A DNA stretch of 64,000 nucleotides from NCBI GenBank assembly GCA_015227615.1, contig JAALGZ010000037.1:186001-250000 (forward strand), in the 5' to 3' direction. Made by a program: the position numbers and the translations under genes. The notes under the pieces were generated by a model that was not told the origin of the DNA, made no database searches, and saw only the letters and a list, made by a program, of their open reading frames with translations. Shown piece after piece: positions 46,735 to 56,021 of this stretch. Source of the DNA: Labyrinthula sp. Ha. Taxonomy: Eukaryota > Sar > Bigyra > Labyrinthulida > Labyrinthulaceae. The stretch's first letter is position 1. Each line of letters opens with the position of its first letter.

Positions 46735-47951
46735 TCATCAGTCAATTAATCAATCCATTTAAATAAACTGGCAAATTTAGTTTTGTATTTTCAGAAGAAC
46801 ATCTTTCTATTGTTCGCTGCATCAATAGGTTAAAGTTCAGAAAATAAGTTGTTAGTATCACAAATACAAGGACTTGCTACTGAGATTTTGTTGACCATCT
46901 CGAAGTAGATAAAGCGGGTACAATAATAAAGAATGAATGCACTTCTCTAGTTAATTATATATTAGATGTCATAAAGAACACTTTTTTGAGTGAGAAGGAT
47001 TCAAATCAATTTAATCCAAAGTAAGAGTTAGCAAACAGAGTGAACCTTAACTAGATACCATTTATGGAGAATGTATCTCTTGCTGGAAATAATTGACCAT
47101 GGAGCTAAGTAAGACATTATCCGAAAAGGAATAAATTTACGAAATGAGACATATTTAAGTCATATCACTGGAACTTGAGGTCAGTGCTCAAGTTTTGCAG
47201 TTTAATTGACATGATTGAACAGTTAGATCTACACCATGTCAGGAAATTTATGGTTTACTAGTAGTTTCGTGTACGATAGAGTACAAATTTAAGGCACATA
47301 AATAAAGAAACTTCTGATATAGAATTAGAAAAATATGATCATGTTTAAAATGCTATACTAAAACAGATTTCATGATATAACTTAAGTATTCACGAACAGT
47401 CATATTTTCTGCATCGTGTTAACATTTTCTTGCCCAGTTGCAAGAGTTCGAAGACTTTTTTCGCGCTGTTATGTCTGCTCCACAAGAATGTGAGCTATGT
47501 CAAAAAAAATGCTCCAAGTTAATTATTATTTCACAATAAAGCAGTATACTTAGATATGACCTAACTTGTTTTGGTTCTTTTCTTCCTTTCTCTATCACTG
47601 TGATTTCAGGGTAACTAACCTTCTTGACTTTTTTCAATTCGTAGTTTATCCAAAACATTGAACTTAGGAAAATTAAGTTAGAATTATTCTCATCCAAACT
47701 TCAAAAAATAAAATACAACGTTCTATTCAAGTGCTGGTTGCAACTTTAATATCTTGCATATGACTTAAGTTTTCGCATGACCTTGAAAAATGAAAGTAAA
47801 TTTGAGTTTATTTGGTCACGAACTTCCATGTGAAAGACCTGGGAAAATCTAATATTTTTATTAATATTATGTAGTTCAATTCTCAGTACTAAGATTATGG
47901 ATAGAACATCACAAATATAGCAAATTATTCAAGAAAACTGGTGGGATAGTA

Positions 47952-48953
47952 TTTTTTCACTCCAGAGTTAAAAACGCCACTCTTCCAATTCTACCAATAC
48001 CACAATTTCCCAAAATTACTAATCAAAACCAACAAATAAAAACAAAATGACAAAAAGAAAGCGAGCTTGGATAAAATTGTTAGAGCTCAATTAAAAAAAG
48101 AAAACGCGTTTGGACAAAACACTTGTAGCTGAATTAAAAAAAGAAAAAACAAGTTTGAACAAAAAAGTTGCTGCTGAATTAAAGAAAGGAAAACAAGTTT
48201 GGATAAAAAACAGCTGTAGCTGAATTAAAGGAACAAAGTGAATTTGGGTAGAAAAAAAGTTGAAGCTGAATAAAAAAAAAGTGAGTTTGGATAGAAAACT
48301 AGTCGCAACTGAATTAAAGATAGAAAGTGAATTTGGATAGAAAACTAGTCGCAGCTGAATTAAAATATCAAAACCCTTTTCAAAAAAGTTGCACCTTGAT
48401 TAGAGTATGAACCCACTTAAGTTTTAAATTTTAATTTAAAAAAAAATCTTAATCTTCTCAATTTCAGTTTTCAAAATCATTTGTCTTAAACTTCTAATTA
48501 TATCAGTTCACAAATATATTTATAAACGTTCAGATATATTTTCAAGTTTCTGTATTCAACCTATGGAAAAAGATTTAAATCCATACTCATCTTCATCGAG
48601 GGCCGAGTGGGGAGGGAGGGCCGAGTCATGGGGGCCATTTTTAAAGACGCGGCGAGGATGAAAGGCTCCCCGCTACGCTAAGGTCAAGAAACTTTACATT
48701 TTATTGTGTTTTAACTCTTAATACTTACTTGATACCTTTTAGTTTATTTTACTTTTTCCTCTGCCCCCTCTATATTTTTTCTAAGTATGGGCTGGGGTTC
48801 ATAGTGTTGTGCTTTGAAGTTCTGCTATTAAGCTTCCGTTAAGTTATATGGAATTCCACAAAAAATCATTACCGGTATGCCATTTCCTTTTCGCCTAAAA
48901 ACCCCTACAATCCCTAACGGAAGAGTGGCGTTTTTAACTCTGGAATGAAAAAA
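47952..48953. mobile_element. 1.0-kb non-autonomous DNA transposon with 35-bp terminal inverted repeats
   Basis: The ends 47952-47986 and 48919-48953 are inverted repeats of 35 bp with one mismatch, core CCAGAGTTAAAAACGCCAC. No transposase frame lies between them, so it is a MITE-like, non-autonomous element. Inside are a 45-bp minisatellite (48080-48370) and a GC-rich patch at 48597-48685 containing GGGCCGAGT twice. A target-site duplication is not obvious at the outer edges (T6 on the left, A6 on the right). It ends 40 bp before a tRNA gene. The superfamily is unknown. Confidence 0.8.
48080..48370 (+). repeat. 45-bp minisatellite with a coiled-coil-like reading
   Basis: Seven GAATTAAA-type units begin near 48088, 48131, 48176, 48222, 48268, 48311 and 48357, spaced 43-46 bp. 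The best unit (48131-48175) reads as 15 amino acids, ELKKEKTSLNKKVAA, and others give the same pattern after small indels. It lies inside the 1-kb inverted-repeat element. This looks like a decayed coding repeat of a coiled-coil protein. Confidence 0.7.
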
Positions 48954-48992
48954 CCCGGTTCCAAAACTGTTTCCTGTAACAGAAAAACATAA

Positions 48993-49064
48993 TGCACCAG
49001 GTGAGAATTGAACTCACGATCTTCTGATTACAAGTCAGATGCCTTACCACTTGGCCACTAGTGC
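48993..49064 (-). tRNA. tRNA-Thr (UGU)
   Basis: Read on the minus strand from 49064: acceptor GCACTAG pairs with CTGGTGC over seven positions (one G-U), the D arm is GCC..GGC, the anticodon stem TCTGA/TCAGA is perfect, the loop CTTGTAA gives anticodon UGU (codon ACA), and the T arm GTGAG/CTCAC is perfect with TTCAATT. The discriminator base is A. It is 72 nt with no intron and no encoded CCA. A T5 run 5 nt downstream (48983-48987 on the plus strand) is the polymerase III terminator. Confidence 0.95.
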
Positions 49065-49148
49065 TCTATTCACAAAACCATTTCATTTCTGCCTTTAGTG
49101 TTCTAAATTACAAATAGCTAAATTCCGATCTATATACAGAGACAAAGA

Positions 49149-51413
49149 ATGAAAAATATCTATAACCCCATTTTGTCCCTACGCAGTCACGCTGTGCACA
49201 CGCAGCTTTCATTCAAACAAATTCGCCATTTTTCCAGCTTAGATGAATGGAAAAAGCTTGCATCCAAAGAATTACGCCTGAAGGACCCCGAGACCTCACC
49301 AATTGAGAAATTAACTTTCCGTACTCCAGAAGGAATCCCCTTGAAACCAATTTACACACCAGATGACACTCAAAATCTCCAAATTTCAACTTTTCCAGGT
49401 ACATTTCCTTTCACAAGAGGTCCAAGAGCGACAATGTACACTGCACGACCGTGGACAGTTAGACAATATGCTGGTTTCTCCACTGCTGAAGAATCTAATG
49501 CCTTCTACAAGAAGAACATTGCAGCCGGACAGCAAGGATTAAGTGTAGCTTTCGATCTTGCAACACACAGAGGATACGATAGTGATCATGAAAGGGTTAA
49601 AGGTGATGTAGGTGCTGCAGGAGTTGCTATCGATTCAGTTGAAGATACGAATATTTTGTTCTCTGGGATTCCTTTGGAAAAGATGTCCGTTAGTATGACA
49701 ATGAATGGAGCAATATTGCCCATTATGGCCATGTATATTGTATCAGCAGAAGAACAAGGAGTAGAACAAAAGTTTCTCACTGGAACAGTACAGAATGATA
49801 TTTTGAAGGAGTTTGCTGTTCGTAATACGTTTATTTATCCTCCAGCACCTTCGATGAGGTCAATTGCGGATATTTTTGGGTATACGGCAAGACATATGCC
49901 GAAATTTAATTCCATTTCGATATCTGGGTATCATATGCAAGAAGCAGGAGCGGATTCGAAGTTAGAGTTGGCGTTTACGATTGCAGATGGGTTGGAATAT
50001 GTGCGAACGGCGGAAAAAGCTGGGTTGGATGTTGATTTAATTGCACCTAGGTTATCCTTCTTTTTTGCAATTGGAATGAATTTTTACATGGAGGTTGCAA
50101 AGCTTAGAGCTGCGAGAACAATTTGGGCAGATCTACTTAAGAATAGAATTGGAGCGAAAAATCCGAAATCCTGGTTACTAAGAACGCATTGTCAAACCAG
50201 TGGGTATTCATTAACCGAACAAGATCCGTATAATAATGTGATTCGGACTACCATTGAAGCTATGGCGGCTACTTTTGGAGGAACGCAGTCTTTACATACA
50301 AACGCGTTGGATGAAGCAATTGGATTACCGACTGAATTTTCAGCTAGAATAGCAAGAAATACACAACTTATTTTGCAAGAGGAGACGCAAATGACAAAAG
50401 TTGCTGATCCGTGGGGTGGAAGTTGGATGATGGAAAGTTTGACTCAAGAACTTGTAGATGAGGCAATGAAGATAATAGATGAGATAGATGAACTTGGAGG
50501 GATGGCTAAAGCTATTGAAAGTGGTATGCCAAAGTTAAGAATTGAGGAGAGTGCAACGCGAAAGCAGGGTAGAATTGATTCAAAGCAGGAAACTATTGTG
50601 GGAGTGAATAAATATAGATTGGAAGATGAAGAGCAGATTGACGTATTGAGTATAGATAATAAGAAAGTCAGGGATGGACAGTTGAAGAGGTTAGAGGAGA
50701 TTAGAGCAACCAGGGATGAAGAAGCTGTTCAAGCGGCTTTAGAGAAGTTGACGATTTCAGCGGGAATGAAGGAAAGTACCGCGGATGGAGATCATGAGTG
50801 GAATTTATTGAAGCTTGCTATAGATGCAGCTAGAGTGCGATGTACCTTAGGTGAAATATCCTTTGCGCTGGAAAAAGTTTGGGGAAGACATGTTCCAAAA
50901 TCTGATGTTGTTCAAGGTGCATATAAAGCAGAGTTTTCTCAAGAGGGAGATGAAGCTGAAAAAGAGCTGGAAGAGACTATGAGGATCGTGGAAAAGTTTA
51001 GTGAAGAAGAGGGAAGGAGACCACGTATGCTAGTTGCGAAAATGGGTCAGGATGGACACGATCGAGGGGCTAAGGTAATAGCTAGTGGATTTGCAGATAT
51101 GGGTTTTGATGTAGATATAGGACCTATGTTTTCAACACCTGAAGAGATAACACAGAACGCGATAGATGCTGATGCACATGTGGTTGGAGTTAGCAGTCAG
51201 GCTGCTGGGCATAAAACTTTAGTTCCTGCGTTGATTGGGTGCTTGAAAGAAAAAGGTGCTGATCATATAATAGTAGTTGCTGGAGGAGTTATTCCACACC
51301 AGGATTATCAATTCTTATATGATGCAGGAGTTAAAGGTATCTTTGGTCCAGGTACACGAATCCCAGTTGCAGCAAGAGAAGTAGTTAAAGCAATTAAAGA
51401 AGCTAAGGTATGA
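49149..51413 (+). CDS. Methylmalonyl-CoA mutase, mitochondrial
   Basis: Adenosylcobalamin-dependent enzyme that interconverts methylmalonyl-CoA and succinyl-CoA at the end of propionate, odd-chain fatty acid and branched amino acid breakdown. The 754-aa protein has length and order typical of the homodimeric eukaryotic enzyme: a basic mitochondrial presequence (about residues 1-28, ending IRHFSS), the substrate barrel (about 45-560, with [19 protein letters not shown] and [14 protein letters not shown] segments, [18 protein letters not shown]) and a C-terminal B12 domain (about 615-754) with DGHDRGAK (lower-axial His) and GGVIPHQD. No intron is needed. Upstream, after 84 bp, lies the tRNA-Thr on the other strand. 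Codon use is host-like. Confidence 0.97.
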   Translation: MKNIYNPILSLRSHAVHTQLSFKQIRHFSSLDEWKKLASKELRLKDPETSPIEKLTFRTPEGIPLKPIYTPDDTQNLQISTFPGTFPFTRGPRATMYTARPWTVRQYAGFSTAEESNAFYKKNIAAGQQGLSVAFDLATHRGYDSDHERVKGDVGAAGVAIDSVEDTNILFSGIPLEKMSVSMTMNGAILPIMAMYIVSAEEQGVEQKFLTGTVQNDILKEFAVRNTFIYPPAPSMRSIADIFGYTARHMPKFNSISISGYHMQEAGADSKLELAFTIADGLEYVRTAEKAGLDVDLIAPRLSFFFAIGMNFYMEVAKLRAARTIWADLLKNRIGAKNPKSWLLRTHCQTSGYSLTEQDPYNNVIRTTIEAMAATFGGTQSLHTNALDEAIGLPTEFSARIARNTQLILQEETQMTKVADPWGGSWMMESLTQELVDEAMKIIDEIDELGGMAKAIESGMPKLRIEESATRKQGRIDSKQETIVGVNKYRLEDEEQIDVLSIDNKKVRDGQLKRLEEIRATRDEEAVQAALEKLTISAGMKESTADGDHEWNLLKLAIDAARVRCTLGEISFALEKVWGRHVPKSDVVQGAYKAEFSQEGDEAEKELEETMRIVEKFSEEEGRRPRMLVAKMGQDGHDRGAKVIASGFADMGFDVDIGPMFSTPEEITQNAIDADAHVVGVSSQAAGHKTLVPALIGCLKEKGADHIIVVAGGVIPHQDYQFLYDAGVKGIFGPGTRIPVAAREVVKAIKEAKV

Positions 51414-51515
51414 ATAAAATAAGGACGGGATTAATTGGTAGTTGTCCTTCAAAGTGTTCTCTTATGCTCTGAACTGGGCGTTACAGTGTATTTATTCTAG
51501 ACTGTATTTAAGGTT

Positions 51516-51670
51516 TCTTAACGTAACGTTAAATACGATAGTTAACGTTAATTTTCCACCTATTTTTCTTAACGTTATTAACGTTAAGAAAAGTAGAAGA
51601 CTTATCGACTAACGGAATTAACGTAAAATTAACGTTATTCACGAGAAGCATGGTAAGTAACGGTAAGTAT
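51516..51670 (+). repeat. AACGTTAA-rich block, left end
   Basis: Contains six or more copies of TTAACGTT or AACGTTA, including the palindromic TTCTTAACGTTATTAACG and ACGTTATTCACGA. A similar block in reverse orientation lies at 55636-55740 (TTAACGTTAATTATCGG, ACGATATTCACGA on the complement). Together they look like diverged inverted ends of a 4.2-kb element. No transposase was found between them. Confidence 0.45.
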
Positions 51671-52229
51671 CAGTATTTTTGGGCAATTCAACAAACACCA
51701 AAATTTCTCTTCCTGGTTAAAGTCAGAACCAAACAAGTCCAGAAAAAACTCCTTGTGTGAACAAAAAAGGTGGTGTAAAGAAAAGTAAAAGTTGTTTTCC
51801 AACATGAAAAAAGAATAGTTTGCTCGTCGAATCTTCAAAACTAGCTGTCTTCTACTTTTTAGAGGTTTTGCTTAACTGAACTGTCTGCGGGACGTGTTTG
51901 ATTGAGAGGAGAAAAGGGAGAATTAAGTCAAAGTAGAAGAAATCGACCAAATGAACTAAATTACGTTAAAGTAATATTTTTTGAAGTATAATTTGAGTTT
52001 TTTCTGTGTTAAATTTTCGAAAAGAAGTCAAATTTTTATTAGCATCGGATAGAATACAAGTAAAAAATATAGAAAATATTTTCCAACAGTTAAGAAAGGG
52101 AGAAATCCTGCGCTAACAGGTTAAAGATCCCAAAAATAATAGTTCCCAAACTTTTTCTATAATCTCATCCACTCTCTTAGGTTCAGTCTAAGCAGTTGGA
52201 TGCTTGAATTTCGCTTTCTCAACTCCTTC

Positions 52230-52740
52230 ATGTGAATAATAAAAGCATCTTGAGTTGTATGCTTCTTTCAATTATTTCAATATCTCCCAACACTTCTATG
52301 AAAGGATTAGTATCACAAGATTTTTTTTCCCAGCTTGAAAGTGTTCATCTTGATTTTAAGAACCATAGCTTGAAACTTTTCTTCTACATCTTTCACTGAT
52401 ATATTGTAAAAACTGCTTGATTGCTTCAGTTTTTCCTAAACGTGATATTCAATTAATAACTCGTGATTGATCTTAATCTTCCTGTTTTAACATCTTGAAA
52501 ACAGTTTTTGCAACCTTGAACATATGAGGTGGTTGTTTTGATAACTCTCCTTTTGCATTCAAACAAGTTTCTTCTTTCATAGCGATATAAAAAAATAGGT
52601 CTTTCTATGGACTTATGCTCACTTAAATACTTCCAATGCTTGTGTAAATCTGCATTTTTCCATGTGCGCCAGAATAATGTTGGCGAAGGTTAATCAAGAA
52701 TGAAGCATCATTCATCATTTTCAGTCTATGCATATCTTCA
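52230..52740 (-). pseudogene. Decayed myosin motor-head fragment
   Basis: Reading the minus strand from about 52720, a broken frame gives myosin-head landmarks in the right order: NDASFLINLRQHYSG, then GKMQIYTSIGSI followed by VSISP (family: IYTYIGxILVSVNPFKxLPIY), then KQPPHMFKVAKTVFKML (family: PPHIFAIAxxAYxxM), then DQSRVIN and ISRLGKTEAIKQFLQYI (family: NQSIxISGESGAGKTExTKxxxQYL) and a frame-shifted TNPFIEVLGD (family: SNPxLEAFGNAKT). Several stops, one frame change and loss of the GESGAG P-loop show that it is dead. Only the first quarter of a motor domain can be read. It shows that some gene-poor DNA here is made of decayed host genes. Confidence 0.8.
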
Positions 52741-53073
52741 ATGTTTCACCACTTTGGGCATCCATTCGCTCAATATTCAATGAGTTACCTACAGATACGG
52801 AGATCTCTTGGTTACTACTAAGTGTTTGTTAGTTTCATTACGTTGGGGTAATGTAATAATGAGTTTATTGGAGTACAAGTGAAATATCAACATATCAAAA
52901 AGTAGGAAAGTTTTTAAACAGGTTGGGCTTAGAATTATAATACATAAATACCGCCGTTAGAAAATAAACATATTTCCATTTTCAGTTATACCAATAAGTT
53001 TTAACAAAGAAGAGGAAGCTATTTAACTTATAAAAACAAAATTATCACTTTTTGGTCCTAAATACATCAGAAA

Positions 53074-53102
53074 ACGACCACAACACGACCACAACACGAC
53101 CT
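53074..53102 (+). repeat. Short 11-bp tandem repeat
   Basis: ACGACCACAAC is repeated two and a half times in a row. Too short for a function call. Confidence 0.6.
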
Positions 53103-55635
53103 AAAAAAAAAATTTTTTCAAATGTCTTACGATCCTCCCCATGCCAATTTATATGTGTTTTTCCGAACTGAATCATATGTAAAAGTTAGAAACACCTGTA
53201 GCTGTACATAGAAATTATCAATAATATGACAGAGATTTGTATAATTAAAGCCAATAAAAACTTCAAAGTTTATTTTTTTATTTTCTAAGCTACTGGGAAT
53301 CGGTCCTAAATAAGGTTAGAGTTAAATTTCCTGATGTTTGACCTATCAGAAGCTCAGTCTTAGTTATTTTAAAGTTGAGTTTGGTGTAAAGTTAAATTAA
53401 GCGGAATAATTATTGCTGAAATTAATAGGAACGTTCTTGGAGTTTTCTCGAACAAACTTGGGGGAAACTTAAATCATCCATATCTATTGATGACTGCCAT
53501 TTTTCAAAATTTTTGGTTAGTTGGTATCAGTCATTCAGGAAAATTTGATGTTTAAGAGTGTCCTTTTTCACAGTTTCTGAGATCTTGAAAAAAAGATACA
53601 TTGTTAGGAAGTCTATACAGAATACTCCAATTATCAAAAAATTCTGTGTCTAGACATAAATTCACCCGTTCTTTCGACTGGTGAGGTCTGTCTGGACTCT
53701 AGACCAGCATTTCTTAAGGTATTACACAGATTCAAGTTAATAAAAACAGCATTTTAGCCCAATATCGACTTTCTTAAAAATTTCAATAAACATTTTCTAA
53801 AAAATAGAATTAAAGGTTACCGGTCGTGTTTTTTAGTTGTTTGAGGCTACCTAGTACAAAAATTTATGGGATTATAGCAAAACTGAGTGATTTCGTATTT
53901 TCAGATGTGAAAATTTTCAAGATTTGACTTTTCTGAATGAAGCTTAGCTCAGTTAATATTAACCAGAGAAGAAAAATCCTGAGAAATGGTTTCAGAAGCT
54001 AGGTATGATGAGTCTCTAGGGTATGACAGGAGTCAGATCATCTATAGTGTTATTCTTCATGATGTTACGTTTGAATGTATGTTTTTTTTAGAGATCTGTA
54101 AACGTAGTAAAAAAGACCCTTAGAATTAACCGTTTTTAGGGTTTAAAGTGCTCATCTTTATCAAATTCCTTGACAAAATGCATGGTTGGAAACTTTTTTT
54201 CAATATGAAACACATTCTGGGTGATACTATTGTATTTGAGGAAGATTTTGTGACAAAAACTAACAAATACTATATGCTTTATTTTCAGTAATCATGGTTT
54301 TTTATACTTTATGTTATTTTTTCTACTAAAATTTTATGTTAGTATGTACTAAGTTCTGTTTGAAATATTTTTTGAGCTTTAGAGAAGAGTTGAAAAGGCA
54401 TTGTTGATTATATGGCCGTTATACTGCATTTCTGAAAAAATCGCTGATAAAGTTTTCACCACCCCAGAACAGCAAAAGCCATAAAACACTATTATTTACT
54501 ACAAGGTTTAGCTTGAACATAAGAACTAACATTGCCAATTTATAGAGGTGGTATAACCTTTTTCTTCATTGTTTTCTGATCGATATAAAATGAATGAGCT
54601 ATATTTTGGTGGTATTTGGTAATTTACAACATATCAACCATTTTAAAGCTTTTAAAATCTTATATAAACAGAGAGTTATTTAAAAGACTTTTCCGCAACT
54701 AAATTTTTCTTTTTTAACTCGAAATTTTGACTGAGGAACGAGCTTTGCAAATATTTGGTAATTCAACAAGAATACTAGTAGACCTAAAAAGAATAGAATA
54801 GAAAAGTAAGTTCCAGTGTTCAAATATGAAAAAAATAAAAAATAAGTTAATACTAAATATTAAGAAAATAAACTATACAACAGTACTTTACCTACAAGTT
54901 GAGCAAAATACAGAGAAAATAAGAATATCACTTAAGAATAGAACAGATTTGGGATATATATATTAATGTGTTCTTTGAGCAAAGTATATCTCAGTAAGAG
55001 AAAGGAGAAATGCTACAACTTCTTGGAATATACTATTGAAAAAACAACCAGTTTTATTTAGTTAAAATGGATTTAGTGTAAACTCAGAAATATTCACTTT
55101 TTTATCGCAATTATTGATATGTGAAGTTTTGCTTTGATTTTCTGATATTAGACCGTTCAAATCCGTAATTAACTTTATAAAAAACTAAAATCTCTTTCTG
55201 GAGTAGCTGGGAATGTAAAATATCTTTCCATAGGTGTAATCTGTTTTTTCTGAAAAAAGGATGAAGCGAAGATACGTTCATTTCTATTTGATGATTGTGA
55301 AAAAAAAGCGCTATGGGCAAGGTATTTTCTCAGTTGCATTTCCTATCAGAGAGCACAACCAGTTCCTTAACATTGTCTAAAGAGATTTTGGAATATTGCA
55401 CTACTCTTTAGGAGTTAATTTAGAGCGTAGACTGAGATAATATCAGGAGTAAAGTTAGTAGTCATGAGATGATTTTCATTTCAAATAGCTTGAAAATGAT
55501 GTTGATTCTTTGTTTAATTTACTTCTAATTTAACTTTGGCTTCAATTTTATTCCTTTAGAGAAAGAATATAAAAATAATATATTATAAAGATATGATTTA
55601 GAACAAAATATTTAATTGTTAAAAGATTTTGGGAA

Positions 55636-55740
55636 TATCAAAAGATATCGTGAATATCGTTATAGACGGTAATTTCCGTAAAATTCAGTATCCGTTAAGG
55701 ATTCCCTTACCGATAATTAACGTTAAGCACGATAAGAAAA
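55636..55740 (-). repeat. AACGTTAA-rich block, right end
   Basis: On the complement this block carries TTAACGTTAAT, AACGGATA, TTTTACGG and ACGATATTCACGA, in the same style as 51516-51670 but inverted. See the left end for the joint reading. Confidence 0.4.
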
Positions 55741-56021
55741 AACTAATAATCATTTTATTGGTTTTAATTTAGTATATTTTTATATATTGAACTAATTAAT
55801 CGAAAAAGTTTCAGTAAAATAAATTTTTTGTGTCAAAAAAGAACAAAAACAAAGATGAAATATTATGAAAAATATATACTAAAACAATATGAAAAAAGGA
55901 GGAATGCCAAGGAATTTCAGATTGAATGGTATATATTTTCAATTTGATTAATATAAGGTCGAGTAGAGGCAAAAAAGAGTCAGAAAAGTTCAACAAGGCA
56001 ATCAAAACTTTTCTCCAAAAT

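Larger units (their letters stand above)
44647..47951. other. Gene-poor stretch of about 3.3 kb
   Basis: No recognisable gene. It includes a CTC-rich block at 46160-46480 and the right copy of an inverted repeat at 46582-46734, listed separately. The first 200 bp should hold the MAP kinase promoter. Confidence 0.45.
51414..56021. other. Gene-free 4.6-kb stretch with repeat-like ends and a myosin pseudogene
   Basis: The stretch holds no intact gene. AACGTTAA-rich blocks stand at 51516-51670 and 55636-55740, a myosin-head remnant at 52230-52740 and a short ACGACCACAAC tandem repeat at 53074-53102. A single TTGGGCAATT motif lies at 51675. The remaining DNA is AT-rich and shows no gene. The final 280 bp contain the promoter region of the Roco gene. 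Confidence 0.45.
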
